Shown one piece after another: positions 32,746 through 44,279 of a stretch of 64,000 bases of DNA. Source of the DNA: Blasia pusilla (lineage: Eukaryota > Marchantiophyta > Marchantiopsida > Blasiales). The number at the start of each line of letters is the position of its first letter. Position 1 is the stretch's first letter. Under the pieces are notes generated by a model that saw only the letters and a program-made list of their open reading frames with translations, made no database searches and was not told the DNA's origin. The stretch is taken from the NCBI GenBank assembly GCA_050084515.1, contig CM114274.1:22940001-23004000 (forward strand), read 5' to 3'. Both the position numbers and the translations under genes were made by a program.

Positions 32746-35700
32746 ATGCCAAAATCTGACCGCCGTCGAGGCCGTTCACCTAGTAGAATTACCGATGAAG
32801 AGCTCAAAGACTATTTGGGGAAGAAGGCTCACAAAAAGGTGCCTGCATTATGCTCTCATGAGTTATGTTCATAATCTTCCTGGAGAATGGGGCGCTGTCC
32901 TGCGAACGCCGGATTATAGGAATTGCGGAAGATGTATTGCTCTACTTACGGTTTTTCCTGAATGTAACAGGCGTTGAAAGTTGCCAAGAGATTGAAGACA
33001 CAGACGGTTTCCGGCTACACCAATGACAGCAATCCTTTCGGAGACTCCAATCTCACTGAGAAGTATGTGAATTCAGCTAGCAAGTATGAAGTTATAAGTG
33101 TATGGTGCATGACTCTAATCTGTTTATACAAACTTGCCTTCTGAAAAATTTCTTAATTTCATTTGACTGTCAAGAGAGGCGTCGAAGTTTTAATTTATTG
33201 GGAAGACTTCCATCTGATGTGACGTCCTCGGAAAGATCTTCTTTGGTCTATGAAGGGTTGAATTTGTAAGGTGTAGAGGTTAGACTTTGACTTTGACCAA
33301 CAAACAGATTGCTGTTATTGTGTATAGGTTTGTTTGGAGGAAGAAAATTGAAAGGGACCTAACAAATGGTTTAGATCCTCGGGAGTTGTCTTTGAAATCT
33401 GAGAAGAAGCGGCAGAAGGAGCGTATGGTATGTACACCCAGGCGCTGCATCAGTTCGATCTTGTTCCGCCCTTTTGATCTTTCTATTTATTCTCATCAGA
33501 TGTTCTTATTATTTTGTGTCTACCCGACAGGCCGAAATTGAGAAGGTCAAAAAGCGCAGAGAAGAAAGAGCTGTAGAGAAAGCTCAACATGAAGAAGAAA
33601 TGGTCAGTATACTAAGAGAGAAACGTAGTGAGGTTTCCAAGCCCCGAGTTTTTTCTAATGTTTCAAATATATTTCCTGTTGGAAATACTGTTTAGAAGTG
33701 TACAGTTTTTGCCAAATATAGTCTTGGAACTTTCTCGAACTGTTTGGAATCTACCTTTATGGAAGGCAGCCCTAAAACCTGTTTCTTTTTGACAGAGCAA
33801 ACTGACATGAGATTGTATTTTACAGGCTATGCTCGCAAGGGAGAGAGCAAGAGCTGAATTTCACGACTGGGAGAAGAAGGAAGAAGAGGTATAGTCTCTG
33901 GTCCTTAGGAGTCTTAGGAGCAAGTACGGCCTCATTGATGATATCATGTTCCACGTCTCAGCAAAACTAAACTTATGGGATATGGACATAGCAACATCGG
34001 AATGATTGGTTTACTGCGATGCAGTTTCATTTTGAACAAAGCAAAGTGCGATCAGATATTCGTCTGCGTGAAGGACGAGCAAAGCCCATTGATGTTTTGT
34101 CCAAGAATCTCAATCTATCAGATGATTTTGACATTGAAATCAATGAGCCATACAAGATCTACAAGGTAAGTTTTCATCTTCAACACAAATATTGTCAGTT
34201 TTGTTCCACTATTCCCTGGAACTTATTTTTCTAGTGCATCACCCACTAATCTCTACCAACAAGCTGAGATTGAAATGAATGCTGTCTTTAGGAATGGCAG
34301 ATCACAAATTTAGAAGGGCTTCAGAAATTGGTTCCTTCTGGGGAACATGTCCTGCTACAAGTTGCTTTCTTTCTCAAATCCTTGAGCACTGACTGATGCT
34401 ACTGTCTGACAGGGGCTTACTGTGAAAGAAATGGAAGAACTTCGTCAGGACATAAAAATGCACTTGGAGTTAGATCGTGCCGCACCCACTCACATTGAGT
34501 TTTGGGAGGTATGTGCCCGAGTTCTAAAGTGTGTTAATTGGAGGTGTAGCTAGACCGAAAGGGAATTAGGTATGAAGAAGAAAGGTACTATGGTAATGTT
34601 GTATGTTTGTATCTGCAACAGAACAAAACTACTTCAGTGGTTTTCCTCCTTGAATCAAGTGCTCTGGTTTTGTGGTTTCATCGCACCCATTAGAGCTGCA
34701 ATGCGAAGATCTAATAACCAATTCACTATCCGGGTGATTCCAGGCTATGATGACCGTATGTGACTGGGAAATAGCTGAGGCCCGCAAGAGGGATGCTCTG
34801 GATCGAGCCCGTGTCCGAGGAGAGGAGCCCCCACCGGAGCTTGTGGCAGAGGATATGGGCTTACATGCTAGTGTTGACAAAGATGTCAAGAGTATGCTCC
34901 AGGGGAAGAGCTTTTATGAGCTTGATGAAATGCAAAATCAAATTGAAGCACAAATGAGATCAGGCACAGCTAAGGTTGTGGAGTACTGGGAAGCTGTGCT
35001 TAAACGCCTACACATATTCAAAGCAAAGGTGTGTTGCAATTTCTAAAGCCGCCTGTTTTTAATCGTCATCCCTTACGGTGACTCCTCTTTTTATCTTTTC
35101 CATCTCTTTGTTGAGGTGATTCTCCCAGGTTAAGTAAACCCTAAACTCTGCTTTGACTTTTGTAGTGGCACTGGGTGTGATTTGTAAGATGGTGGAAGGG
35201 ATGGCTTGAAAGTCTTCCAGTTCCTAGGCTTGCTGAACCATAGGATATTGTGCTCTAAATACAAACATCCATGTCTTCTGGATATATCCCAAAAAATAGT
35301 AGTCTGATTACCTTTGGGAAATATCGCCTAAGATTCCATGTGAAGGGGCAGATGCTGAAGGGCCATTTGAATAACCTTACAGGCACGACTCAGAGAAATT
35401 CATGCAGATCTACTTCGCCAGCATTTGCAACGATTACAGGAGTCGGAGGAGCAGGAGCATAGACCTGTGTGCCATGTGGAAGAGTTTCATCACCGACATG
35501 AGTCAGCAGAAAGGGATGTGGAAGGTGTAGGTAATCAAGAATATCCCTTGCTTAGGTCTAAAAATTGTCTACATGGACCACTGATGAGGGTTCCTGTTTT
35601 TTCCTGTTCTTCATATGGAGACTAATCATGTCCTCTTCTACCCTATGTCCATCTCTTCACTCTGCCCATTGGACTCCAACTTGCCAGTTTCGTGTTAGAG

Positions 35701-37332
35701 GATGTCTCCCCTGACTGCAACATCCCTGTAATCTTGATGATAATGAAAGCAAAGGGGAGTGTGGTTAGTGGAGCACTATAATTTCTGTCATTGTTCGCTG
35801 GTTATGTGGGTATAACAGCCTTATCCAATAGCATGCTTCCTCAAATTCAGATATTCATCTCATTAGAAGCTGTGGTCGGTATTTCACCTCTGGGTAATCA
35901 TTTCATGTTGTGCCATGTGTATACTTGGAAGTGACTGTCTGAACAAGACTTGGTTTGTAAAGGGAGGTATGCATCTTATGGTTTATTACAATTGTGCAGA
36001 GCCAGGACCGTACTCACCAGAGCTCCTAGCTGCAGAGGATGGCACCCAGGAGGCAGAAGAAGAGCCTGGTTCCTTTTCTCCTGAGCTAGTTCATGACTAT
36101 GAAGGCGATGAATTGGTTGATCCTGAGGCAGACAAGGCTGAATTGGTAAACGACTTCCTCCTGGTCAATCTTTGGAAATACAAATATTGCTTGATTCCAA
36201 CTTGTGTTGGAGATAATGGTCGTAGTAATGAGACAGGGCTGCCCTCTAAAAAAGATTTCAACGTCAAATTAAATGGAATATGTACAAGGTGTGAGGAGGA
36301 AATTTGGGATTATAAAGTGGCTGTAGCTGACGGAACCCATTGTCCAGCTCTTATTACTAAACCTCTTTTGCGGTAATGAAACTAGGAGCGAAAGAGGGCA
36401 GAGGTTCTCGAAGAGCAACAACGCAGGTTACAGGAGGCTGCAGTGGGATCAAATGTTCCTGATGATGACAGCATGGAATTAACCGGTCAAGAGAGAGCTT
36501 TGGTCTTGAAGGCCATGGGAGGTGTTGAAGAAGGGGACGCCATTCTTGGCATTGGTGCAGAAGTGAATCTTGAGTCACAGGTTGGATTTTTCAACTTCGT
36601 TTTAAGGTCTAGCTACGAAAAGTCGGAGCTTTAAAGCATTGGTTTGTCCAACATCCTTCGGGCATATATGTAACCTTCTCTTTCTTTCTGTTGTTTATGA
36701 AGGCTTTTTTTCCATCAAAAGCTTCTATGACAGTGTCTACAAGCATCTAATTCCCCTGCTCATATCTCACTTCACAGGTTTATTGGTGGCATGACAAGTA
36801 CCGCCCAAGGAAGCCCAAGTATTTCAACCGAGTTCATACTGGATATGAGTGGAACAAGTACAATCAAACACATTACGATCATGATAATCCCCCACCTAAG
36901 ATTGTCCAAGGCTACAAGTTCAACATCTTTTATCCTGATCTAGTGGATAAGACAAGGGCTCCTACATACTTCATTGAAAGAGACGGGAGCAACGGCGAAA
37001 CATGCTTGATCCGATTTCATGCAGGACCTCCTTACGAGGACATTGTAAGTTTGCTGTGTTATTTAATTTCATGTTTGCGCATTACGATCCACGCGACTTC
37101 GTAGTGTGCATGATTCTAGGTCGTGGCAATGAATATGTGTGTTTCTAGCGCTAAGCAAGAAACTTTGATCGTAAAATTACACATTTTCTGACAAGTCGTG
37201 GTTGACCTGCAGGCATTCAGAATAGTCAACAAAGAGTGGGAATATTCACATAAGAAGGGGTTCAAGTGCACCTTTGAGCGCGGCATATTACATGTCTATT
37301 TCAATTTCAAGCGATATAGGTACCGCCGCTAG
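32746..37332 (+). CDS. CACTIN: Cactin, spliceosome-associated protein (13 exons, intact)
   Basis: Cactin is a nuclear protein of the spliceosome, conserved in eukaryotes. Exons: 32746-32838, 32971-33062, 33328-33427, 33531-33602, 33826-33888, 34025-34165, 34413-34508, 34744-35028, 35383-35530, 36000-36145, 36386-36580, 36778-37044, 37213-37332. All introns are GT-AG and the joined frame of about 605 codons has no stop. The protein has a short basic N terminus, SGYTNDSNPFGDSNLTEKF, a charged coiled-coil stretch, the mid-domain (VCDWEIAEARKRDALDRARV) and the very conserved C terminus (YWWHDKYRPRKPKYFNRVHT; YNFKRYR-like end at 37310-37329). An in-frame stop lies 10 bases before ATG. Exon 9 may instead end at 35524. 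The protein is shorter at the N terminus than some plant homologues; an extra 5' exon cannot be excluded. Confidence 0.96.
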
Positions 37333-38135
37333 AGTGGTGTTAGATCGATGGGATTTCCAGCTGCGATCAAGCCACCACTCTGTAGATACGATGTTCTCAA
37401 CCAGGATGTATGGATTCATTTTACGTCTCCATTCCTGTTCCGGACAATCAAGTAAGGGTTCCTTCCAATTGTCCCTACCACTCCCCTTGATCTGCCCACG
37501 AAGCAGTGAACGAGAAACAGAGGGCTGTAACATGTGACTATATTTCTTGTAAAACGGATTACTTTTTTTCCAACCACCCCGAATCTAGTCTTGCACTTTG
37601 GCTGACTCAACCTTCTAAATTGCAAGGACATCACTGAGGGTTGTCACTAACACAAGGTTATTTACTTGGATGAGATTTCTATTTCCTCTTTTATTCTGCA
37701 TATGAGTTAATCAGGGCCTCCCTTTGTGTCGTGGACATGGGAAAGGTTCCTCGTCTCATATGGATACGGAAGGAGTCGATTTCATGGGGATTTAGTTTAG
37801 TCACGACGACGTCACAGAATACACATAGAACATTTTCCAACGGATAAGGATAAATATGTGACAGAGTGTTGCAATAATCAAATGTTAATGGCTACAGTGG
37901 ACTGTTTCTGGGCTGGAAATTTTGGGCGCAGAAAAAATCTCAAAAAAATTCTTGACACCCTAGGGTCGCTGTGACCTGCTCAACCTGCTCGTGGAAAGCC
38001 TTCGTGCATGGGAATCAATGACTGGAAGTGTGTCCAAAGCACTCTTCCAGAAGTACACTGGGAAGTAAGAAGAAAGGTGGTCGTACTTTTGAACTCTGTT
38101 TGGATGGCCGAAGGTACGGGCTCATGTATGTTGGA
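37333..38135. other. 3' flank of the Cactin gene
   Basis: Holds the 3' UTR and intergenic text. No gene is seen; 60-87 codon frames at 37274-37634 overlap the Cactin end and are shadows. No unambiguous polyadenylation signal; AATAAT occurs near 37874. Confidence 0.5.
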
Positions 38136-38345
38136 TTGAGGAGACACAATAATTAGGGGTTTAGTCCCAAAAATGGAGTCTGTATCTGGAATGATAATTC
38201 GGAATACCTAAACACTAGTAAATTGAGGAGACAAAATGATTAGGATTTCAGTCCCAAAAATGGAGTCCGGACATGGAACTTACTAGGACACGTGAATTCG
38301 GAATACCTCATGGAATTTTACTAGGACATGCGAAGTCGGAATACA
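38136..38345 (+). repeat. Short imperfect tandem repeat, period about 86 bp
   Basis: Units start at TTGAGGAGACACAATAATTA (38136) and ATTGAGGAGACAAAATGATT (38222). Both carry CAGTCCCAAAAATGGAGTC-like text and AATTCGGAATACCT. A shorter sub-repeat (ACTAGGACA, then TCGGAATAC) occurs twice at the end. Confidence 0.8.
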
Positions 38346-38457
38346 TCAACCTTAGTGGTTTGTCTGTGCAATACACGGGAAGTAAAAAAGAGTTTAAAGA
38401 GCTAGTGTATAGCATGTGAAGGGAAGAGACTAATGATGTTATGTACAAATTCAAATT

Positions 38458-39326
38458 TTATTCAATTTGTCCATAGTAGGAGAAACATTTTATTCCCTCA
38501 AATTGCCACGTAGCAAATAGAGAGGCGTTTGCAAATGAAGAAGGCTTTCTTCCATAATGATATAGGTGATGGGTAATTAAAACAATTTTGAGTGAGGATG
38601 TAAAAAATAGAATAGATACCTTATTCATTGATTGACAATAATCAAAGTCTCTATTTCGAATATTTGCGACAGTCTGAACTGCGAGGGGAGTATTAGCTTG
38701 AACTTGAAGCACTTTCATTTTCTTTCTACACTCACGATAGTGGGTCCTTTTTTTTGGGAAGTTCCATTTTATTTGCGAGAATGACATGTTTTCGTTTTTG
38801 GGCTTCGTCATGTAGAACCTTTCGAAAATCACATATATCGATAGGATTCAATGGTATGGGAAGTCTAAAACAACACGAGGTATTAAAAAACAAAAAAATA
38901 ATATTAGAAGTTAGGAGTATGTAGGTTGGAAATTTGAACTTTCGTTGGAGAAATTTCGGGGTGGAGTTCATCTTCCATGATTGTTTGTTGTGCTAAAATT
39001 TCCTTACGATGGGCACGCATTTTTTGTTGAGAGTTCGAACGCATAAATTTTTGAAAATCACGCAAATCTATAGTATTTGATGGAATAGGAAGTCTGTGCA
39101 ACAATTAAGGGAAATGTATGATTAAAGAATATATGACAAACATGGCATAGAGGGCGTCATTGTCGAAATGGAAAGAAGGCATAAAAGAAGGGTTTTTACG
39201 TCGGAGAGGTATTCTTTTGTACATTGATAGGCCTCCTTGAAATATGTCGTGGAATTGGTGTATTTGTGATAACACCGAGTGGTTGTCTCTCCATGTGCAA
39301 TAATATTCATCTACATAACACACCAT
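38458..39326 (-). pseudogene. Exon-like repeats of an unknown gene
   Basis: Minus strand. Two exon-like blocks begin with the same text after an AG: LPIPSNTIDLRDFQK (near 39090) and LPIPLNPIDICDFRK (near 38860). Each is preceded by a T-rich stretch ending TTGCACAG or TTGTTTTAG, like splice acceptors. GTGAGT (near 38730) and AAG/GTATCT (near 38620) could be donors. A further block upstream (39105-39310) reads STTYFKEAYQCTKEYL. Basic, Gln-rich text follows each start. I do not know the family. It may be a fragment of a host gene with duplicated exons. Confidence 0.35.
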
Positions 39327-39339
39327 GAAACTATTAATT

Positions 39340-39705
39340 ATTAAAAAGAAGAAAAGGAAGGGTCTACCCTAAATTAGAGAACGGGGAGAATTAAATGGGA
39401 AGAGAAAAGAAGAAAAAAAGGAAAAAAGAAGGGAAGCAAAAGAAAAAAGGAAATCATTTAAAAAATAAAAATTATTTTATTAGGTGGAGAAGAGAGAAAC
39501 AAAAGGGAGAGAAAAGAAAATGTGAATTTATTTTCTTTTTGGGGAAAAAAATTACACATAATTTTAGCGAAAAAGAAGGGAAGAAAATAAAACGGGAAAT
39601 CATTAAAAAAAATCAAATTAGATGGAGATGAGAGAAGCAAAAGGGAGAGAAAGAAGGGAGAGAAAAGAAAAAGGGGAATTACTTATTCTTTTGGGAAAAA
39701 GGAAT
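39340..39705 (+). repeat. Purine-rich low-complexity stretch with an internal duplication
   Basis: The plus strand is mostly A and G for about 360 bases. A unit with GGGAAATCATT, GGAGA, AACAAAAGGGAGAGA and AGAAAA occurs from about 39448 and again from about 39594 (period near 146). Frames here (39395-39631) are Lys/Glu runs and not genes. Confidence 0.8.
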
Positions 39706-39727
39706 GTCCCTAACCCGACGGTCATTG

Positions 39728-40779
39728 TGTTGCAACCCTCATGACCAAACGAGCGGCAAGCGAAACATCTGGACTCTAGTAGGCTCATGCTAGGATGGTT
39801 TGCGCTTTGGAGAAGTCTCAAGAAGAGACAAGTTACGAAACACAAGTGTGAGATGCGAGCAAAGCTAGTGCTACGAGTGTTTCACGCATTTATGGTCTCC
39901 AGTAGGAAATCGGAACCAAACGTGAACCGAGACTTGAGAGGAGTTGAGTCTCAGACAATACGTGGCCATTAGACCTCACAAACTGTACAATAGACCTCGC
40001 ATGAGCTCCCAACTGAAACCCAAAAATATGAGTTGTGGGTTGGAATCCAATAGGGACCTCTGAAATCCACTCTATTGGACTTGGTTCGGGTTTCGAATCC
40101 CAACGCCAAAACTCCCGATCCATTTCGTGCCCTTCAGTCGCCTCGCAGCGCCCACAGTGGGGTTTGATTCCCAAGCACCCGTAGAGACCCTCCCCTTTAC
40201 TAGTACTTCTGGGGATCTCTGCCCTCCCCCTACCTTTGGGGAAGAGGCACCCGGGCCCTTCTTTAAAGCACCCGGGCCTCTCTTTTAGGCCCGCTGCGCG
40301 ACTCCTTGAACATTCATTTTCAGCACATATCTCAACCTCCGCTTAAGCATTTTCCAAGATCTTTTGTGCATTTGAAGTGGCTCCGCATATGCTTTCTGAC
40401 GCTACCTTATTTGTGCAGAATGTATCTCAGGGCTAAAAGTTATGCTAAAAAATACAGTAAAAAAAACCCCAAACACTAGCCACGTAGCAAGTCTGGTTCT
40501 CACCCCTTGGCCTGTGCAAACGTTGTTTCACGTGCTTGTACTAACCAGAAATGTTGTCCCAAGTCTCAAAAGACTTGCACGTGTTGGGAACCTAGGAATG
40601 CAAGAAGGTTGAGCTTGATGAGGTGCCGAGTCGAGGACTCGCTAGGTTAGTGGCGGATTGACCCAGACCAGACTAACGTGAGTGTGTTTGGGTGCAGATC
40701 GGCGATAAGAGTGCGTCCTACTGAACATACACTTCCGCAATACTAGAGATTAAAGTTCGAGTGGAGAAGGCGCACGACA
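39728..40779 (+). repeat. 5' LTR of gypsy-2 with an internal inversion
   Basis: Starts TGTTGCAACCCTCATGACC and ends GCACGACA, followed by CG and the primer site. The outer parts (39728-39967 and 40511-40779) run in the plus orientation; the middle, 39968-40510, is inverted compared with the 3' LTR and all other family LTRs. Confidence 0.85.
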
Positions 40780-40781
40780 CG

Positions 40782-40793
40782 TGGTATTAGAGC
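40782..40793 (+). other. Primer binding site of gypsy-2
   Basis: TGGTATTAGAGC, one change from the initiator-Met site TGGTATCAGAGC. The related element at 55552-55563 carries the same TGGTATTAGAGC on the minus strand, so the variant is inherited. Confidence 0.85.
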
Positions 40794-40928
40794 TAATATT
40801 TGATGAGCGAAAACCTGGGGTCGTGGGAGCAACATGACGCTTGGGGAAACCCAAGACAACGGTGAGACCTAGACGCCAGGGAAGGGATGCAAGAAACAAT
40901 GAGGAGTTTTGAGATAGGCGGCTTGAAG

Positions 40929-41545
40929 ATGGCAACCAAGGGAGATGAACCACTAAAATATTGAATCAAGCGACGGGAACCAAGAGATGAACCAATGCAG
41001 GATCAGAACCTGATGGTGACGCTGACTCCGGAGGTGCTAAACTCTAGACACGAGGGTGTCTTGGATGCAAACCCTTCCGCAAGGCCATCGGCTCCAAACT
41101 CAAGTGACCCGGTACTTTTTGCCCAAATAATAGAGTTGATGAAGTTGATAAAAGAGGAGATGTCCAAGCAAAGCAAACGGATTGTAGAGGTTGAGTCGTA
41201 CCAAGCTTTGAGTTCTGGCAAAAAGCTTTGCAAGACGAATCTGCCCACACCATTCATCGGAGTGGGGCGTTCTCGAAAAGTGAAGGATTTCCTTACAGAG
41301 TTGGAACGTCACTTTGAGGCGTAGAAGGCAAAGGAGCGGGACAAGCCGACGGTAGCGGTCACCTTCCTAAGGGATCATGCGCTAAGTGGTCGATAACTCA
41401 TCGAGAAGAACATTTGGCGGGTGGATCACCTATGAGTTGGGAGGATTTTAAGCTGCCAATTGGTGACCGATTCACTCCGAAGTACCGGCAGTTCCGAGAT
41501 GGTGTTGAGTTTGTGCAGCTATGGTAGAGAGCATCGTTAAGGTCT
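40929..41545 (+). pseudogene. Gag of gypsy-2
   Basis: Starts MATKGDEP; the second family copy starts MATKGEEP at the homologous place, which fixes the start. Text includes ANPSARPSAPNSSDPVLFAQ, the capsid region GVGRSRKVKDFLTELERHFE and AVTFLRDHAL. Stops interrupt near 40963 and 41324. Confidence 0.85.
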
Positions 41546-41619
41546 TACGTGAAGGAGTTCATTGTGAGACTTCCGTTTGCTGCTAAGCACTTGTCGGCGG
41601 GAGGTCTGGAGACGTCTCT

Positions 41620-41833
41620 TCAAGTCACCAAGACGACGCCCAATTTGGTGTACCTAAGATCCAATATTCCTGATAGCGATGTGATGTTGCTCATGGATAT
41701 AGGTGCTTCACACTCCTTCTTGAGCGCGAGAATTGTGAAGGAGTTGGGTTTTTCAACCTCTAAGGCATACGATCCCATCCGAGTAGGCTTTTTTGGAGGC
41801 AAGTCTCATCAGATTAGTCTTGGGATTGACTAG
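41620..41833 (+). pseudogene. Aspartic protease of gypsy-2
   Basis: Reads LLMDIGASHSFLSARIVKEL, the retropepsin site DSGASHSF with Ser changed to Ile; the catalytic Asp remains. The flap-like text VGFFGGKSHQISLG follows. The frame ends at a stop at 41833, and 41834-42170 is a degraded link to RT. Confidence 0.85.
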
Positions 41834-42173
41834 AGGATGCTGGATATTCAAGTTGAAGGAGAATTTCATCGTGTGCGAAATGGATGGCATTGACAAGGTC
41901 TTGGATAACATATTCTTGGATGCGTATGAGATGGAGCTCAGGAAAAGGACATTGAGTTTGAGATTCTAAGTGAAAGAAAAACGGTTGCAATTGGTGTTGG
42001 TTCATGAGGTTCATGTGAGAAAGGAGTTGGTAAACGCCATTACGAGGAGGAGCTTAACCGAGTTGGCAGACGGGTTTCTCTGCTTGATGAGACACGTAGA
42101 GGAGACTACAAGCAAGAGATGGAGAGATCAGGACTCAGCTTCAAAGGGAATCCCAGAAGTGCTCTAGAGAGTA

Positions 42174-43459
42174 GTGAAGGAGTTTGGTGATGTCTTAACG
42201 AATGAGCTTCCAAACGAGTTGCCACCACATATGGCAGTCGATCATAAGATAGATCTCATTCCTAGATCTCAACCACCTTCAAAGGCCCCATACAGATTGA
42301 ATCAGGAGGAACTTGCTGAGTTGAAAAAGCAGTTGAGTGAGCTCTTAGAGAAGGGCTACATCAGAACTAGCAAGTCATTGTATGGAGCGCCTGTTCTCTT
42401 TGTGAAGAAGAAGGATGGGAAGATGAGACTCTATGTTGATTACTATACGCTGAATAAAGTGATGGTGAGAAATAATGACCCTATTTTGAGGATTGATGAT
42501 CTCTTCGATAGACTGTCAGGGATGAAGTACTTTAGTAGGATTAACTCGAAGTCAGGATATTACCAAGTTCGGATTTCCGAAGCGGATGTGGAGAAGACTG
42601 CCTGTAGAATGAGATATGGCTTGTTTGAGTTTGCAGTGATGCCCTTAGGTCTATGTTATGCGCCTCCGACATTCACCATATTGATCATCTACGTAGATAA
42701 TATACTCATCTTTCCGAAGTCATCAGAATAGCACGCTCGACACTTGAGAGCAATGTTGTTGAAACTAAGGGCGAACAAGTTGTATGCGAATATGGAAAAG
42801 AGTAAGTTCGGATTGCGTAGGATCAATTTCTTGGGTCACGTGGTTAGCGCTGATGGAGTTAGTCGAGATATAGATAAGGTGAAAGCGATTTCCGAGTGGA
42901 AACTACCTTCTATAGTGAAGGGAATGAGGAGGTTTATCGGTACAGTTCAATTTTACCAGACTTATGTAAGGATTTTTTTTGGAATAGTGAGACATCTCAA
43001 TGATTGGACCGCAAAGTTTGCTAATATGACTTGGAACCAAGAAGTGAAGAAGGCGTTCAACCGAGCCAAGCACATCCTATTACAAGAGCTAGTGCTAAAG
43101 CTTTCGGAGTCCGAAAAACCGCTCGAGGCGCATACTGATGCTAGTGATTTTGAGATTGCAAGAATGTTGGTACAAGAAGGGACGTGTGTAGCGTATGAGA
43201 GCAAGAAGCTAAGCAACACCAAAAGGAGGTGTCCCACTCATGAGAAAGAGTTGTTTGCAGTGCTTCATTGCTTGAGGAAGTGGCATCACTATTTGGGACT
43301 TCACAAGACTCGAGTGTTCACCGATAACGTATCACTAAAGTATTTTGAGACCCAAGATCTAGTGACACCCAAACAACTTTGATAGCATGATACCTTTAAC
43401 TTGGTGAATGTGGAACTAATCCACAAGCCATGCAAGGATAATGTTATTCCATATGTATA
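42174..43459 (+). pseudogene. Reverse transcriptase and RNase H of gypsy-2, cut by a LINE
   Basis: RT (42174-42731) has [39 protein letters not shown] and IYVDNILIF, where YVDD has become YVDN. About 13 residues before it are deleted (APPTFT joins directly to ILIIYVD). The connection and RNase H (42744-43382) show FLGHVVSADGV, HTDASDFEIARMLVQEG and FTDNVSLKYFETQ. The RNase H tail ELIHKPCKDNVIPYV ends at the LINE junction near 43459. Confidence 0.92.
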
Positions 43460-44279
43460 GACGAAGTGGGGAGAGATTTGAGTTTCTGCTCTTCTAGATT
43501 TCAGGATTTCAGATCTGAAGCTTACGTAGGCCATATTTTTGAGATGCAAGGGTTAACTTTGGTGGGATCAACATGGAACCAAAGAAGGCAACAGGCAGGA
43601 AGGGGTTATGGCGCTATTGCAACTTTCATCAGGTCTCAATTTCTACCTCTCATACATCTAGAAGATCAAGATATCCGAGGCCAATATCATTGGCTACGTC
43701 TTGGTTTGGTTGAGAAATCTTATTGTTATTTGGCACTTCGTTATTTTGGACCATTGTCCATGCCTATCTACTCAACACGAACTTACAATCGAAGTCAACC
43801 ATTCCATCGACTTATTGGGGATGTTTCAAATATCAAAGCAAAGGTGAAGTGTTTCTAGTTGGGGATTTCAATGCTCGCACACGTACTGCTCAATTTTCCC
43901 AATTCAATAATTCCTTGACTTCTCCACTTCTCGAAGAACATGAGGATGGTTTGTGGTCTAGCATCTCTTCAGATCTTTCTACAAATCCTTTGACAGAGCA
44001 TTTTTTAACCTTCGGAGCCACTTGTAATTTGAAAGTTCTTAATGGAACCTCTCATTTTCCCAACTCTCACTCCAATACGTGTTACTCCTCTATTGGTGCT
44101 AGCACCATTGATTATCTTCTGTCCTCGCCCACTAATATAATGGTAAATGGTAAATGGTAAATAGATCAAGCCCGTGGGACCCAAAGGGTCAAAAGTCTGA
44201 AAAACACATTACAAGTCCATCATTCACTAACCCGGAAAAATATCTTAAAGACCTTCTCCTAGCTACTGCCTAGAGCACT

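Noticed and set aside
34629-34889. 86-codon minus-strand frame
   Set aside because: Antisense shadow of Cactin exon 8.
44140-44162. Heptamer tails as telomere-like repeats
   Set aside because: ATTTACC differs from the plant telomere unit CCCTAAA and always sits at LINE 3' ends in one to three copies.
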